Part shown: positions 7,104 through 14,964 of the stretch, in pieces
How the letters are laid out: every line of letters starts with the position of its first letter
Position numbering within the stretch: the first letter of the stretch is position 1
Source: CAWDZK01 sp963726615
Lineage (GTDB): Bacteria > Actinomycetota > Actinomycetes > JACCUZ01
Assembly: GCA_963726615.1 (NCBI GenBank)
Contig: CAVSCX010000011.1
Span: forward strand, 186,001-250,000
Reading direction: 5' to 3'
DNA: 64,000 bases
Translations under genes and position numbers: made by a program
The notes under the pieces: model-generated
Database searches by the model: none
What the model was told of the DNA's origin: nothing
Seen by the model: the letters and a program-made list of their open reading frames with translations, nothing else

Positions 7104-8363
7104 GTGCCGGCCGCCCCGGTGCGGGACGCGCAGCGCCGCACCGTGGGCACCCTCGTCGGGTCGCAGGTCCTCGGCGGGGTCGGCGTGGCGTCGGGCGCCG
7201 CCGTCGGTGCGCTGCTGGCGGAGGAGGTCACCGGTTCGGCCGAGCTCGCCGGCCTCGGCGGCACGTTCCAGGTGCTCGGCGCGGCGCTGATCGCGATCCC
7301 GATGGCCCGGCTGATGGCGGCGCGGGGTCGTCGGTCCGGGCTGCTGCTGGGCTACGCGCTGGCGCTCGTCGGCGCACTGGGCCTGGTCACCGCCGGGGTG
7401 GTCGGCAGCTTCCCCCTGCTGCTGGCAGCCTCGGCGCTGTTCGGCGGGTCCACCGCGTCGAACAGCCAGGCGCGGTACGCCGCCGTCGATCTCGCCGACG
7501 ACTCGCACCGGGGCCGCGACCTCTCCGTGGTGGTGTGGGCCACCACGATCGGTGCCGTCCTCGGCCCGAACCTGGCCGGGCCGGCCGAACCGCTCGCCAC
7601 CCGGCTCGGCCTGCCGGTGCTGACCGGTCCGTTCGCGTTCTCCCTGGTCGGCTTCGCGCTCGCCATGCTCGTCCTGACGCTGGGGCTCCGGCCGGACCCG
7701 CTGCTGCTGGCCAGGGAGCGGCACCTCGCCGCCGGCGGCGAGCCGGGCCTGACGCACGGCTCGGTCACGCGCGGGCTCCGGGTGGCCACGCGGTACCCGG
7801 ACGCCGTCCTCGGGATGATCTCGACGGCCGTGGGCCACACGGTGATGGTGAGCGTGATGGTGATGACCCCGCTGCACATGCACCACGGCGGCGCCGAGCT
7901 GGAGATCATCGGCCTGGTCATCAGCGTCCACATCTTCGGGATGTTCGCGTTCTCGCCGCTGGTGGGCCTGGCGGTCGACCGGTACGGCGGGCACCGGACG
8001 GCGGTGGCCGGGTCCGGCATCCTGGTGGGTGCCGGCGGGCTCGCCGCACTGGCCCCCGAGGGGTTCTCGCCCGGGCTCACGGTGGGGCTGTTCCTGCTCG
8101 GACTCGGCTGGTCCTGCACCCTGATCAGCGGGTCCACCCTGCTGACCCGGGCCGTCCCGCTGGCCGAGCGGCCGGGGGTCCAGGGGGCCGGCGACCTGCT
8201 GATGGGGCTGGCGGGCGGGGGCGGGGGAGCCCTGGCCGGCGTCGTCGTGGGCGGGCTCGGCTACCGCGACCTCGGCGCCGGTGCCGCGGTGCTGGCCACC
8301 GTGGTGGCTGTTGCGGCCCTGGGGCCGCTGCGGCGCAGGCCCGCGGCGGCAGCCCGCGACTGA
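7104..8363 (+). CDS. MFS transporter
   Basis: A 419-residue membrane protein with about 12 hydrophobic segments in two halves, separated by a charged stretch (LRPDPLLLARERHLAAGGEP). The inter-helix MARLMAARGRRSG in the first half and the VDRYGGHRTA loop in the second match the MFS loop 2/3 and 8/9 pattern. Substrate unknown. Start codons are ambiguous: GTG at 7104 or 7119 give normal MFS N-termini, and none has a good Shine-Dalgarno. The frame is also open back into the dehydrogenase gene. It is probably co-transcribed with the two acyl-CoA genes. Confidence 0.88.
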   Translation: MPAAPVRDAQRRTVGTLVGSQVLGGVGVASGAAVGALLAEEVTGSAELAGLGGTFQVLGAALIAIPMARLMAARGRRSGLLLGYALALVGALGLVTAGVVGSFPLLLAASALFGGSTASNSQARYAAVDLADDSHRGRDLSVVVWATTIGAVLGPNLAGPAEPLATRLGLPVLTGPFAFSLVGFALAMLVLTLGLRPDPLLLARERHLAAGGEPGLTHGSVTRGLRVATRYPDAVLGMISTAVGHTVMVSVMVMTPLHMHHGGAELEIIGLVISVHIFGMFAFSPLVGLAVDRYGGHRTAVAGSGILVGAGGLAALAPEGFSPGLTVGLFLLGLGWSCTLISGSTLLTRAVPLAERPGVQGAGDLLMGLAGGGGGALAGVVVGGLGYRDLGAGAAVLATVVAVAALGPLRRRPAAAARD

Positions 8364-8457
8364 GCCGTCCACGGGCGCGCGCCGGCCGAGGACTGTCCGC
8401 GGCCCGACGTACCGTCAGGGGAAGCAGCGGGGCGCCGCACGCGTTGGAGCAGCAAGG

Positions 8458-8473
8458 TGTAACAGCAATTACA
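8458..8473. promoter_or_regulatory. Candidate operator TGTAA-N6-TTACA
   Basis: TGTAACAGCAATTACA is an imperfect 16-bp palindrome (12 of 16 positions symmetric). It ends within the AGGAG Shine-Dalgarno region of the ABC exporter and is unusually A+T-rich for this window. It resembles binding sites of dimeric HTH repressors. No regulator gene sits next to it. Confidence 0.35.
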
Positions 8474-8483
8474 GGAGACGCCG

Positions 8484-10418
8484 GTGTCGATGTCCCACAG
8501 TCCGTGGGCGGCCATGCGGTCGCTGACCCGGGACGGCGAGGTCGTCAAGCGGAAGCTGGCCCCCGGCACGATCCCCCGCATCGTCGACTTCGCCCGGCCG
8601 TACCGCCGCCAGATCGCCGTCTTCCTGGTGCTTGTCGTCCTCGACGCGCTGCTCATCGTGGCGCTGCCGCTGCTGTTCAAGGTGATCGTGGACGAGCTGT
8701 CGCCGGGTGGCGGCAGGGACCGGTCCGTCGTCGTCGCGGTCGCCCTCGGGGTCGCAGGCCTCGCGGTGGTGGACGCCGGCCTGACCCTCTGGCAGCGCTA
8801 CCTGTCCTCACAGGTCGGTGAAGGGCTCATCTACGACCTGCGCACCCGGGTGTTCAGCCACGTGCAGCGGATGCCGGTGGCCTTCTTCACCCGCACCCAG
8901 ACCGGAGCGCTCGTCAGCCGGCTCAACACCGACGTGATCGGCGCGCAGCAGGCCTTCACGTCCACGATGTCGTCGGTGGTCTCCAACGTCATCGGCCTGG
9001 TGCTCGTGCTCGCCACGATGCTCTACCTGTCCTGGCAGATCACCCTCGGCGCGTTGGTGCTCACCCCGCTCTTCCTGCTGCCGGCCCGGTGGGTCGGCCG
9101 GCGGCTGCAGGCGATCACCCGCGAGGCGATGCAGCTCAACGCCGGCATGGGCACGACGATGACCGAGCGGTTCAACGTGTCGGGCGCGCTGCTGGTCAAG
9201 CTGTTCGGTCGCCTCCCCGAGGAGTCGTCAGCCTTCGCCGGCAGGGCGGGGCAGGTGCGTGACATCGGCATCAAGCAGGCGATGTACGGCCGGGTGTTCT
9301 TCACCAGCCTGACCCTCGTCGCGTCGCTGGCCACCGCGCTGGTCTACGGCGTCGGCGGCGTGCTGGTCATCGACGGCGCGATCACGCTGGGCACGCTGGT
9401 GGCGATGACCGCCCTCCTCGGCCGGCTCTACGGCCCGCTCACGGCGCTGTCCAACGTGCAGGTCGACGTGATGACGGCGCTGGTCTCGTTCGAGCGGGTC
9501 TTCGAGGTCCTCGACCTGCCGCCCATGATCGACGAGAAGCCGGACGCCGTGGCCCTGCCGCGTGGCCCGGTCGACGTCGAGCTGCGCGACGTGGCGTTCC
9601 GCTACCCGACCGCCGACGAGGTCTCGCTCGCGTCGCTGGAGTCGGTGGCGGTCCTCGACCAGGCACCCAGCCAGCAGGTCCTGTACGACGTGTCCTTCGT
9701 CGTCCCGGCCGGCACGATGACCGCGCTCGTGGGGCCCTCGGGCGCCGGCAAGACGACGATCACGAGCCTGGTGGGACGGCTCTACGACACCGTCGACGGC
9801 GAGGTGCTCGTCGGTGGGCACGACGTCCGCGACGTGACGCTGGCGTCGCTGCACGAGACCGTCGGCGTGGTCACCCAGGACGCGCACATGTTCCACGAGA
9901 CGATCCGGACCAACCTGCTCTACGCCAGGCCCGACGCCACCGACGCCGAGCTCGTCGCGGCGCTGCAGGCAGCGCAGATCTGGGAGCTCGTCGCGTCCCT
10001 GCCCGACGGGCTGGACACCACGGTCGGCGACCGCGGCTACCGGCTCTCCGGTGGCGAGAAGCAGCGGCTGGCCATCGCCCGGCTGCTGCTCAAGGCTCCG
10101 GACGTCGTCGTCCTGGACGAGGCCACCGCCCACCTGGACTCCGAGTCGGAGGTGGCCGTGCAGCGCGCCCTGAAGATCGCGCTGGAGGGTCGCACCTCGC
10201 TGGTCATCGCGCACCGGCTCTCGACGGTGCGGGACGCCGACCAGATCCTCGTCGTCGACGCCGGTCGTGTCGTCGAGCGCGGCCGCCACGCCGAGCTGCT
10301 CGAGGCCGGCGGCCTGTACGCCGAGCTCTACCGCACCCAGTTCGCGACCCAGGAGGCCGCGCAGGACGCGGTCGACGACGCGGTCCGCGCTCCGGGCAGC
10401 AGCCTCGGGGTGGCGTAG
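8484..10418 (+). CDS. ABC exporter, fused permease/ATPase
   Basis: A 644-residue ABCB-type half transporter: six-helix transmembrane domain (about residues 40-340) followed by an ATPase domain. Walker A is GPSGAGKTT, the signature LSGGEKQRLAIARLLL, Walker B VVVLDEAT, and the H-loop IAHRLSTV. The DVELRDVAFRYPTADEVSLAS region contains a short insertion (about 385-405) before the P-loop. Such half transporters act as homo- or heterodimers exporting lipids, peptides or drugs. No partner half is adjacent, so a homodimer is likely. GTG 8484 has AGGAG 7 nt upstream; ATG 8490 is an alternative. Confidence 0.93.
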   Translation: MSMSHSPWAAMRSLTRDGEVVKRKLAPGTIPRIVDFARPYRRQIAVFLVLVVLDALLIVALPLLFKVIVDELSPGGGRDRSVVVAVALGVAGLAVVDAGLTLWQRYLSSQVGEGLIYDLRTRVFSHVQRMPVAFFTRTQTGALVSRLNTDVIGAQQAFTSTMSSVVSNVIGLVLVLATMLYLSWQITLGALVLTPLFLLPARWVGRRLQAITREAMQLNAGMGTTMTERFNVSGALLVKLFGRLPEESSAFAGRAGQVRDIGIKQAMYGRVFFTSLTLVASLATALVYGVGGVLVIDGAITLGTLVAMTALLGRLYGPLTALSNVQVDVMTALVSFERVFEVLDLPPMIDEKPDAVALPRGPVDVELRDVAFRYPTADEVSLASLESVAVLDQAPSQQVLYDVSFVVPAGTMTALVGPSGAGKTTITSLVGRLYDTVDGEVLVGGHDVRDVTLASLHETVGVVTQDAHMFHETIRTNLLYARPDATDAELVAALQAAQIWELVASLPDGLDTTVGDRGYRLSGGEKQRLAIARLLLKAPDVVVLDEATAHLDSESEVAVQRALKIALEGRTSLVIAHRLSTVRDADQILVVDAGRVVERGRHAELLEAGGLYAELYRTQFATQEAAQDAVDDAVRAPGSSLGVA

Positions 10419-10423
10419 CCCCC

Positions 10424-11356
10424 TCAGGTGACCGCGCGCCGGACCCCGGCCAGTGACTCGGCCAGCAGGGCCGGCATCGACTCGGTGACGGCGTACTCCG
10501 CCAGCACGGCGCACAGCGCGGCCGCCAGCACCCGGCCGCGCAGCTCGCGCTCGGCGTCGGGCGCGGCGCCGTACGCCGCGAAGAACGCCTCGCGGGACGC
10601 GCCGGACAGCGCGCCGTAGCCGAAGGACAGGTCGACGACAGGGTCGGCGAGGCAGGCGTCGCCCCAGTCGATGAGCCCGGTGGGGGCACCGTGCCGGTCC
10701 ACCAGGACGTGCCGGAGGTGCAGGTCGCCGTGCACGAGCACCGGGTCGCCGGTGGGCGGCCCCAGCCCGGCGGCATCGGCGAGCAGGGCGTCGAACGCGG
10801 CGTCGACGTCGGAGCCGGCGACCCAGTGGCCGATGCCGGCCAGGCGGTCCAGCGACGTCCGCCCGATCGGCCCCCGTTGCGCCGGGGTCGCGCGGCGCAT
10901 CGGGTCGTGCGGCAGCCCGGTGCCGAGCCCGGCGGCCACGTCCGGCCGGTGCAGCACGCGCAGGAAGCCGCCCACCCCGGCACCCAGGTGTTCGCGGTCC
11001 TCCTCGGCGAGCCCCGCGTCGGCGACCTCGACGCCAGGCAGCAGCCGGCCGCCCCAGAACGGCCAGGGATAGCCGTCAGCCGGACGGCCGAGCAGCTCCG
11101 GCACCGGAACGGGCAGCGGCAGGAGGCCGGCCAGCGCCGGCAGCAGGGCCACCTCCCTGTCGAGGAGGTCGGCCCCCATCTGCCGCCGCGGGAACCGGAC
11201 GGCCCAGGTCCCGTCGACAAGGAAGACGGTGTTGTCGAAGCCGTAGGCGAGCTCGACCACGGACTCGAGCGCCAGCGCCGGGAACTGAGCGGCGAGGAGG
11301 CGGCGGGCCCGGGGCTCGTCCAGCGCGTGCTCGGCGTCCCAGGTGTTCCCGGCCAT
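10424..11356 (-). CDS. Aminoglycoside phosphotransferase family protein
   Basis: A 310-residue APH/choline-kinase-fold protein. The catalytic loop is VHGDLHLRHVLVD and the metal-binding aspartate lies in LIDWGDACLADPVVD. The early YGFDNTVFLV and AVRFPR (ATP lysine replaced by Arg in FPRR) match the family N-lobe. Substrate could be an antibiotic or a small metabolite; sequence does not decide. The ATG at 11356 lies 8 nt after a minus-strand TACCGT (11370-11365), so it is probably leaderless. It diverges from the winged-helix gene. Confidence 0.87.
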   Translation of the reverse strand: MAGNTWDAEHALDEPRARRLLAAQFPALALESVVELAYGFDNTVFLVDGTWAVRFPRRQMGADLLDREVALLPALAGLLPLPVPVPELLGRPADGYPWPFWGGRLLPGVEVADAGLAEEDREHLGAGVGGFLRVLHRPDVAAGLGTGLPHDPMRRATPAQRGPIGRTSLDRLAGIGHWVAGSDVDAAFDALLADAAGLGPPTGDPVLVHGDLHLRHVLVDRHGAPTGLIDWGDACLADPVVDLSFGYGALSGASREAFFAAYGAAPDAERELRGRVLAAALCAVLAEYAVTESMPALLAESLAGVRRAVT

Positions 11357-11364
11357 GGCGCCTG

Positions 11365-11404
11365 ACGGTAGCCGCCGGGCGCTGTCCGACGCCGCCGGTA
11401 CCGT
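11365..11404. promoter_or_regulatory. Divergent leaderless promoters (two TACCGT -10 boxes)
   Basis: On the minus strand TACCGT (11370-11365) lies 8 nt before the phosphotransferase ATG. On the plus strand TACCGT (11399-11404) lies 7 nt before the ATG of the winged-helix gene. Neither start has a Shine-Dalgarno. No clear -35 hexamers were seen. Confidence 0.5.
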
Positions 11405-11411
11405 CCGCGAC

Positions 11412-12470
11412 ATGCCGGACCGTGTCCTCAGCGAGCGCGAGCTCAACCGTGCGCTGCTCGCCAGGCAGGGGCTGCTGTCGAGATGGGCCGGCGGCGTGCC
11501 GCGAGCTGTCGAGCGGATGGGCGGGATCCAGGCGCAGTACGCGCCGTCGTCCTACGTCGCGCTCTGGTCCCGGTTGCGGGGGTTCCGCGGCGAGCTTCTC
11601 GATCGCGCCCTGACCCGCCGGACCGTCGTGCAGGCCACCCTGATGAGGGCCACCATCCACGTCGTCTCCGCCGGCGACTTCTGGCCGCTCGCCGACGCGA
11701 TCCGCTCGCCGCGGCGGACCTGGTGGTTGCGGGTGCAGCGCACCGGCCTGTCCGAGGAGGAGCTGGCGGCTGCCGCGGCGTCGGCCGCGCGGGAGCTGCG
11801 GCGGCGCCCGCTGCGTCAGGCCGAGCTGGACGCACTCGTCGACCCGGCGGCCCGGCCCGGGATCGGGATGTTCGCCGACCTGGTCCGGGTGCCGCCCGCC
11901 GGCACCTGGGCCCGGCGCCGCGCCGACGTCTACGGCCTGGCCGACACCTGGCTGCCGCGGCCGGCGGGGGAGCCGCCCGACCCCGTGGACCAGGTGGCGC
12001 ACCTCGTGCGCCGGTACCTTGGCGCCTTCGGCCCGGCTCATCCGCGTGACGTGGCGACCTGGGCCGGGCTCAAGGTGCGCGACGTGGCTCCGGCCCTGGA
12101 ACGGATCGGGCTGCGCCGGTTCCGCGCCGAGAACGGCGACGCCCTGGTGGACCTGCCCCGCGCGCCGCTGCCGGACCCCGGCACACCCGCGCCGGTGCGC
12201 TTCCTGCCCACCTGGGACGCGGTGCTGCTCACCCACTGCCGCCGCACCGGCGTGCTGCCCGAGCGGCACCGGCCGGCGATCTTCACGACCGGCAACCCGT
12301 TCTCCCTGGGCACGGTGCTCGTCGACGGGCAGGTCCGGGCCACCTGGCGCGAGGTCGACGGCTCGGTCCTGGTGCGTGAGCTCGAGCCGCTGGCCGGCCC
12401 GGACCGCGCCGCCGTCGCCGAGGAGGCCGAGCGGCTCGCGGCCTTCCACCGGGAGTGTGACGGCCGCTGA
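11412..12470 (+). CDS. Winged-helix DNA-binding domain protein (HTH_42/AlkZ-like)
   Basis: A 352-residue protein that opens LSERELNRALLARQGLLSR and continues GGIQAQYAPSSYVALWSRL, the hallmark of the winged-helix family that includes the DNA glycosylases AlkZ and YcaQ. Later segments RATIHVVSAGDFW and FLPTWDAVLLTHCRRTGVLPERHR fit the same family. Some members unhook DNA crosslinks or excise alkylated bases, but most actinobacterial ones are uncharacterised. The ATG at 11412 has a TACCGT 7 nt upstream and no Shine-Dalgarno, suggesting a leaderless mRNA. Confidence 0.85.
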   Translation: MPDRVLSERELNRALLARQGLLSRWAGGVPRAVERMGGIQAQYAPSSYVALWSRLRGFRGELLDRALTRRTVVQATLMRATIHVVSAGDFWPLADAIRSPRRTWWLRVQRTGLSEEELAAAAASAARELRRRPLRQAELDALVDPAARPGIGMFADLVRVPPAGTWARRRADVYGLADTWLPRPAGEPPDPVDQVAHLVRRYLGAFGPAHPRDVATWAGLKVRDVAPALERIGLRRFRAENGDALVDLPRAPLPDPGTPAPVRFLPTWDAVLLTHCRRTGVLPERHRPAIFTTGNPFSLGTVLVDGQVRATWREVDGSVLVRELEPLAGPDRAAVAEEAERLAAFHRECDGR

Positions 12471-12483
12471 CGGGGCGGGTGCG

Positions 12484-13248
12484 TCAGATCGCCCGCATCA
12501 TCCCGCCGTCGACGGGGACCATCGCGCCGCTGAGGAACGAGGCGGCGGGGGAGAGGACGAACGCGGCGACCCGGCCGAACTCCTCCGGCCGGCCGTACCG
12601 GCGCAGCGGGATCCGTGCCTGCCAGGCCTCACGGGCCCGGCGTCCCTTCGCTCCCTCCCCGTCCAGCTCCTGGATCCTGTCGGTGTCGATCCGACCGGGC
12701 AGCAGCCCGTTGACCCGGATGCCGCGCGGGCCGAGCTCGTCGGCCATGGACTTGGCCAGCATGCCCAGCCCTGGCCGCAGACCGTTGGACGCCGCCAGGC
12801 CGTCCACGGGCACCTTGACCGAGGTCGAGAGGACGAAGGCGAGGGACCCGCCGTCCTCGTCGACGCTTGTCGCGACGGCTCGGGCGATCCGCAGGGCGCC
12901 GAGGAAGACCGACTCGAACCCGGCCCGCCAGGACTCGTCGGTCAGCGACAGCGTCTCGCCCGGCTCCGGGCCGCCCACGCTGACCAGCGCGCCGTCCAAC
13001 CGCCCGAACCGGCCCACCGCGGCGGCGGCCAGTCTCGACCCGAGGCCGGTGTCGGCGAGGTCGCCCGGGACGGCGATCACCCGGTCGCCGGCGGCCAGTG
13101 TCTCGACCGCGGCCTGCAGCGCTTCCTCCCCGCGGGCGGACAGCACGACCCGGGCCCCGTCGGCGACCAGGGCCTGCGCGGTCGCCAGTCCCAGCCCGCG
13201 GCTGGCGCCAGTGACGAGATAGACACGGTCGGTGAGTCCGAGATCCAT
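12484..13248 (-). CDS. SDR family oxidoreductase with atypical active site
   Basis: A 254-residue Rossmann protein with the NAD(P) motif VTGASRGLG near the N-terminus and a C-terminal PVDGGMMR typical of classical SDRs. Where classical members have Tyr-x-x-x-Lys, this one reads AASNGLRPGL, so Tyr is replaced by Ser and Lys by Arg. From memory, the FabG-like Streptomyces protein SCO1815 shares SNGLRPGL, so this looks like a subfamily trait rather than decay. ATG 13248 is preferred because CAGGA lies 7-8 nt upstream; an in-frame ATG at 13257 is the alternative. Substrate unknown. Confidence 0.85.
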   Translation of the reverse strand: MDLGLTDRVYLVTGASRGLGLATAQALVADGARVVLSARGEEALQAAVETLAAGDRVIAVPGDLADTGLGSRLAAAAVGRFGRLDGALVSVGGPEPGETLSLTDESWRAGFESVFLGALRIARAVATSVDEDGGSLAFVLSTSVKVPVDGLAASNGLRPGLGMLAKSMADELGPRGIRVNGLLPGRIDTDRIQELDGEGAKGRRAREAWQARIPLRRYGRPEEFGRVAAFVLSPAASFLSGAMVPVDGGMMRAI

Positions 13249-13319
13249 GCGGGGCATCCTGCCCGTCCCGCGGGGGCGGCGCCAGCATGCCCCGCCACCC
13301 GGTAGGCGACGATGGCCAG

Positions 13320-14069
13320 GTGCCCGGCGACCTGACCACCACGGCGGTGGGCCTCGTCCTCCTGCTGGCGGTCGCGCTGGCGGCGGACCGGGTAGGGGCT
13401 CTGGGGGTGCGCCGGGACCTGCTCACCGCGGCGGTCCGCGCGGTCCTGCAGCTGGCGCTTGTCGGACTTGTCGTCGCCGCGGTCTTCCGGACCCCCGGGC
13501 TGGCGCCGCTCTACCTGGCCGTGATGCTGGTGGCCGCCTCGGCGACCTCGGCCCGGCGGATCCGGGTGCCCGGCCGCTCCTGGCACGCGGCGGGCGGCGC
13601 GATCTGCCTGTCGTCCACGCTCACGGTGGCCGTCCTGGTGCTCAGCCGGGCCGTGCCCGTCGACGCCCGGCACGTGGTGCCGCTCGCCGCCCAGGTGATC
13701 GGCGGGGCCATGACCGCCACGTCGCTGGCCGGGCAGCGCTTCGTCGACCAGGTCGTCGGCTCCTGGGCCGAGGTCGAGGGGTGGCTCGCGATCGGTGCGT
13801 CCGCCGCCGAGGCGGTGCGCGACCAGGGCAGGGTGTCGGCGGCTCGGGCGCTGGTGCCCGCGCTGGACCAGACCCGCAACGTCGGCCTGGTGGTCCTCCC
13901 CGGGGCGTACGTCGGCCTGCTGCTGGGCGGCGCGACCCCGCTCGACGCCGGCCGGCTGCAGCTGCTGGTCCTGGCCGGGCTGCTGGCCGCCGAGTCGGTC
14001 GCCGTCGTCGTCGTGACCCGCCTGCTCGCGCCGGTGCTGGGCTCGCAGCGGGTCGCGGCGCGGGGCTGA
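13320..14069 (+). CDS. FetB/UPF0014-type ABC permease
   Basis: A 249-residue membrane protein with about seven hydrophobic segments. The conserved RDLLTAAVRAVLQL, QVIGGAMTATSL and VVLPGAYVGLLLGGATP stretches are typical of the UPF0014 family. E. coli FetB belongs to it and works with the ATPase FetA in metal homeostasis. No FetA-like ATPase lies nearby. GTG 13320 is favoured because it gives the short N-terminus usual for the family and has GACGAT 6 nt upstream. ATG 13287 would add 11 residues. Confidence 0.82.
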   Translation: MPGDLTTTAVGLVLLLAVALAADRVGALGVRRDLLTAAVRAVLQLALVGLVVAAVFRTPGLAPLYLAVMLVAASATSARRIRVPGRSWHAAGGAICLSSTLTVAVLVLSRAVPVDARHVVPLAAQVIGGAMTATSLAGQRFVDQVVGSWAEVEGWLAIGASAAEAVRDQGRVSAARALVPALDQTRNVGLVVLPGAYVGLLLGGATPLDAGRLQLLVLAGLLAAESVAVVVVTRLLAPVLGSQRVAARG

Positions 14070-14093
14070 GCCCGCGACCTCGGGGGACGCGGT

Positions 14094-14252
14094 TCAGCCG
14101 CGCGACTCCGCCTCGGCGAGCCGGGCCTGCAACCGTGCGCGCACCTCGTCCGGCGTGTAGGCGGCGCGCTGCCGCTGGGCCCGGGTCACCACGGCTCCGG
14201 TCGCCGCGACGCCGACAAGCCCGGCGAGTCCCAGCACCTTCCACCACCGCAC
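14094..14252 (-). CDS. Small single-span membrane protein
   Basis: A 52-residue protein with one N-terminal transmembrane helix (VLGLAGLVGVAATGAVV) followed by a charged segment TPDEVRARLQARLAEAE. The latter could form a short amphipathic or coiled helix. Function unknown; similar short proteins are widespread in actinomycetes. GTG 14252 lies 7 nt after TAGCCT on the minus strand and has no Shine-Dalgarno. It shares the -10 region with the divergent gene at 14272. Confidence 0.65.
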   Translation of the reverse strand: MRWWKVLGLAGLVGVAATGAVVTRAQRQRAAYTPDEVRARLQARLAEAESRG

Positions 14253-14258
14253 CCTGCC

Positions 14259-14265
14259 TAGGCTA
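14259..14265. promoter_or_regulatory. Symmetric bidirectional -10 (TAGGCTA) serving two leaderless genes
   Basis: TAGGCT (14259-14264, plus) lies exactly 7 nt before GTG 14272. TAGCCT (14265-14260, minus) lies exactly 7 nt before GTG 14252. The two -10 hexamers overlap in one 7-bp element, and the start codons are placed symmetrically around it. Neither gene has a Shine-Dalgarno. Confidence 0.6.
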
Positions 14266-14271
14266 CCCAGC

Positions 14272-14964
14272 GTGCCGGCCGGACGCGGAGTGCCAGGACC
14301 TCGCCGCCCCGACCGCCGGGCGCCGCCGGTCCCGCTCGGCGAGGCGCTCGAGCTGGCCCGCACCGGGGACCTGTGGCTGTTCCGCGGCCGCAGCCCCGCC
14401 GACCGGGCCATCCAGGTCACGACGAACAGCCCCGTCAACCACGTCGGGATGGCTGTCGTCCTCGACGACCTGCCGCCGCTGATGTGGCACGCCGAGCTCG
14501 GCCGGTCGCTGCCCGACGTGTGGACCGGGGGGCACCACCGGGGCGTCCAGCTGCACGACCTGGGCGACGCCGTCAGGCAGTGGGCGAACCGCTACGGCCA
14601 GCGGGCCTGGCTCCGGCAGCTGGACCGGCCGGTGACAACCGCGATGGAGGACGCCCTGCTGCGCACTGTCGCCCGGCTCGACGGGACGCCGTTCCCCTCG
14701 ACCGCTGGCCTGGCCGGCCGCTGGCTCACCGGCCGGCTGCCACGCGTCGGCCGCGTCGGTGGTGCCTCCCGCGAGGTGGCGCTGGAGACGGCGTACTGCG
14801 CGGAGGTGGTCGCGCTCACCTACCAGGCGATGGGCCTGCTCCCGCCCGGCCGCCGGGCCGGCTTCTACGACCCGGGCAGCTTCTGGAGCGGGGACGAGCT
14901 GCCGCTCGAGACCGGTGCCCGTCTCGGCGGCGAGATCCCCGTCGACGTGCCGCCGACGGCGTGA
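14272..14964 (+). CDS. Permuted papain-like (YiiX/NlpC-P60 superfamily) protein
   Basis: A 230-residue protein with the circularly permuted NlpC/P60 layout: the catalytic His comes first, in SPVNHVGMAVV (about residue 57), and the Cys later, in ETAYCAEVVALTY (about residue 176). LARTGDLWLFRG at the N-terminus also fits the YiiX-like group. Members are thought to cleave amide or ester bonds, including in lipids or peptidoglycan. No signal peptide is visible. The stop overlaps the start of an LD-carboxypeptidase by 4 bp, which supports a link with cell-wall or peptide turnover. Confidence 0.78.
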   Translation: MPAGRGVPGPRRPDRRAPPVPLGEALELARTGDLWLFRGRSPADRAIQVTTNSPVNHVGMAVVLDDLPPLMWHAELGRSLPDVWTGGHHRGVQLHDLGDAVRQWANRYGQRAWLRQLDRPVTTAMEDALLRTVARLDGTPFPSTAGLAGRWLTGRLPRVGRVGGASREVALETAYCAEVVALTYQAMGLLPPGRRAGFYDPGSFWSGDELPLETGARLGGEIPVDVPPTA

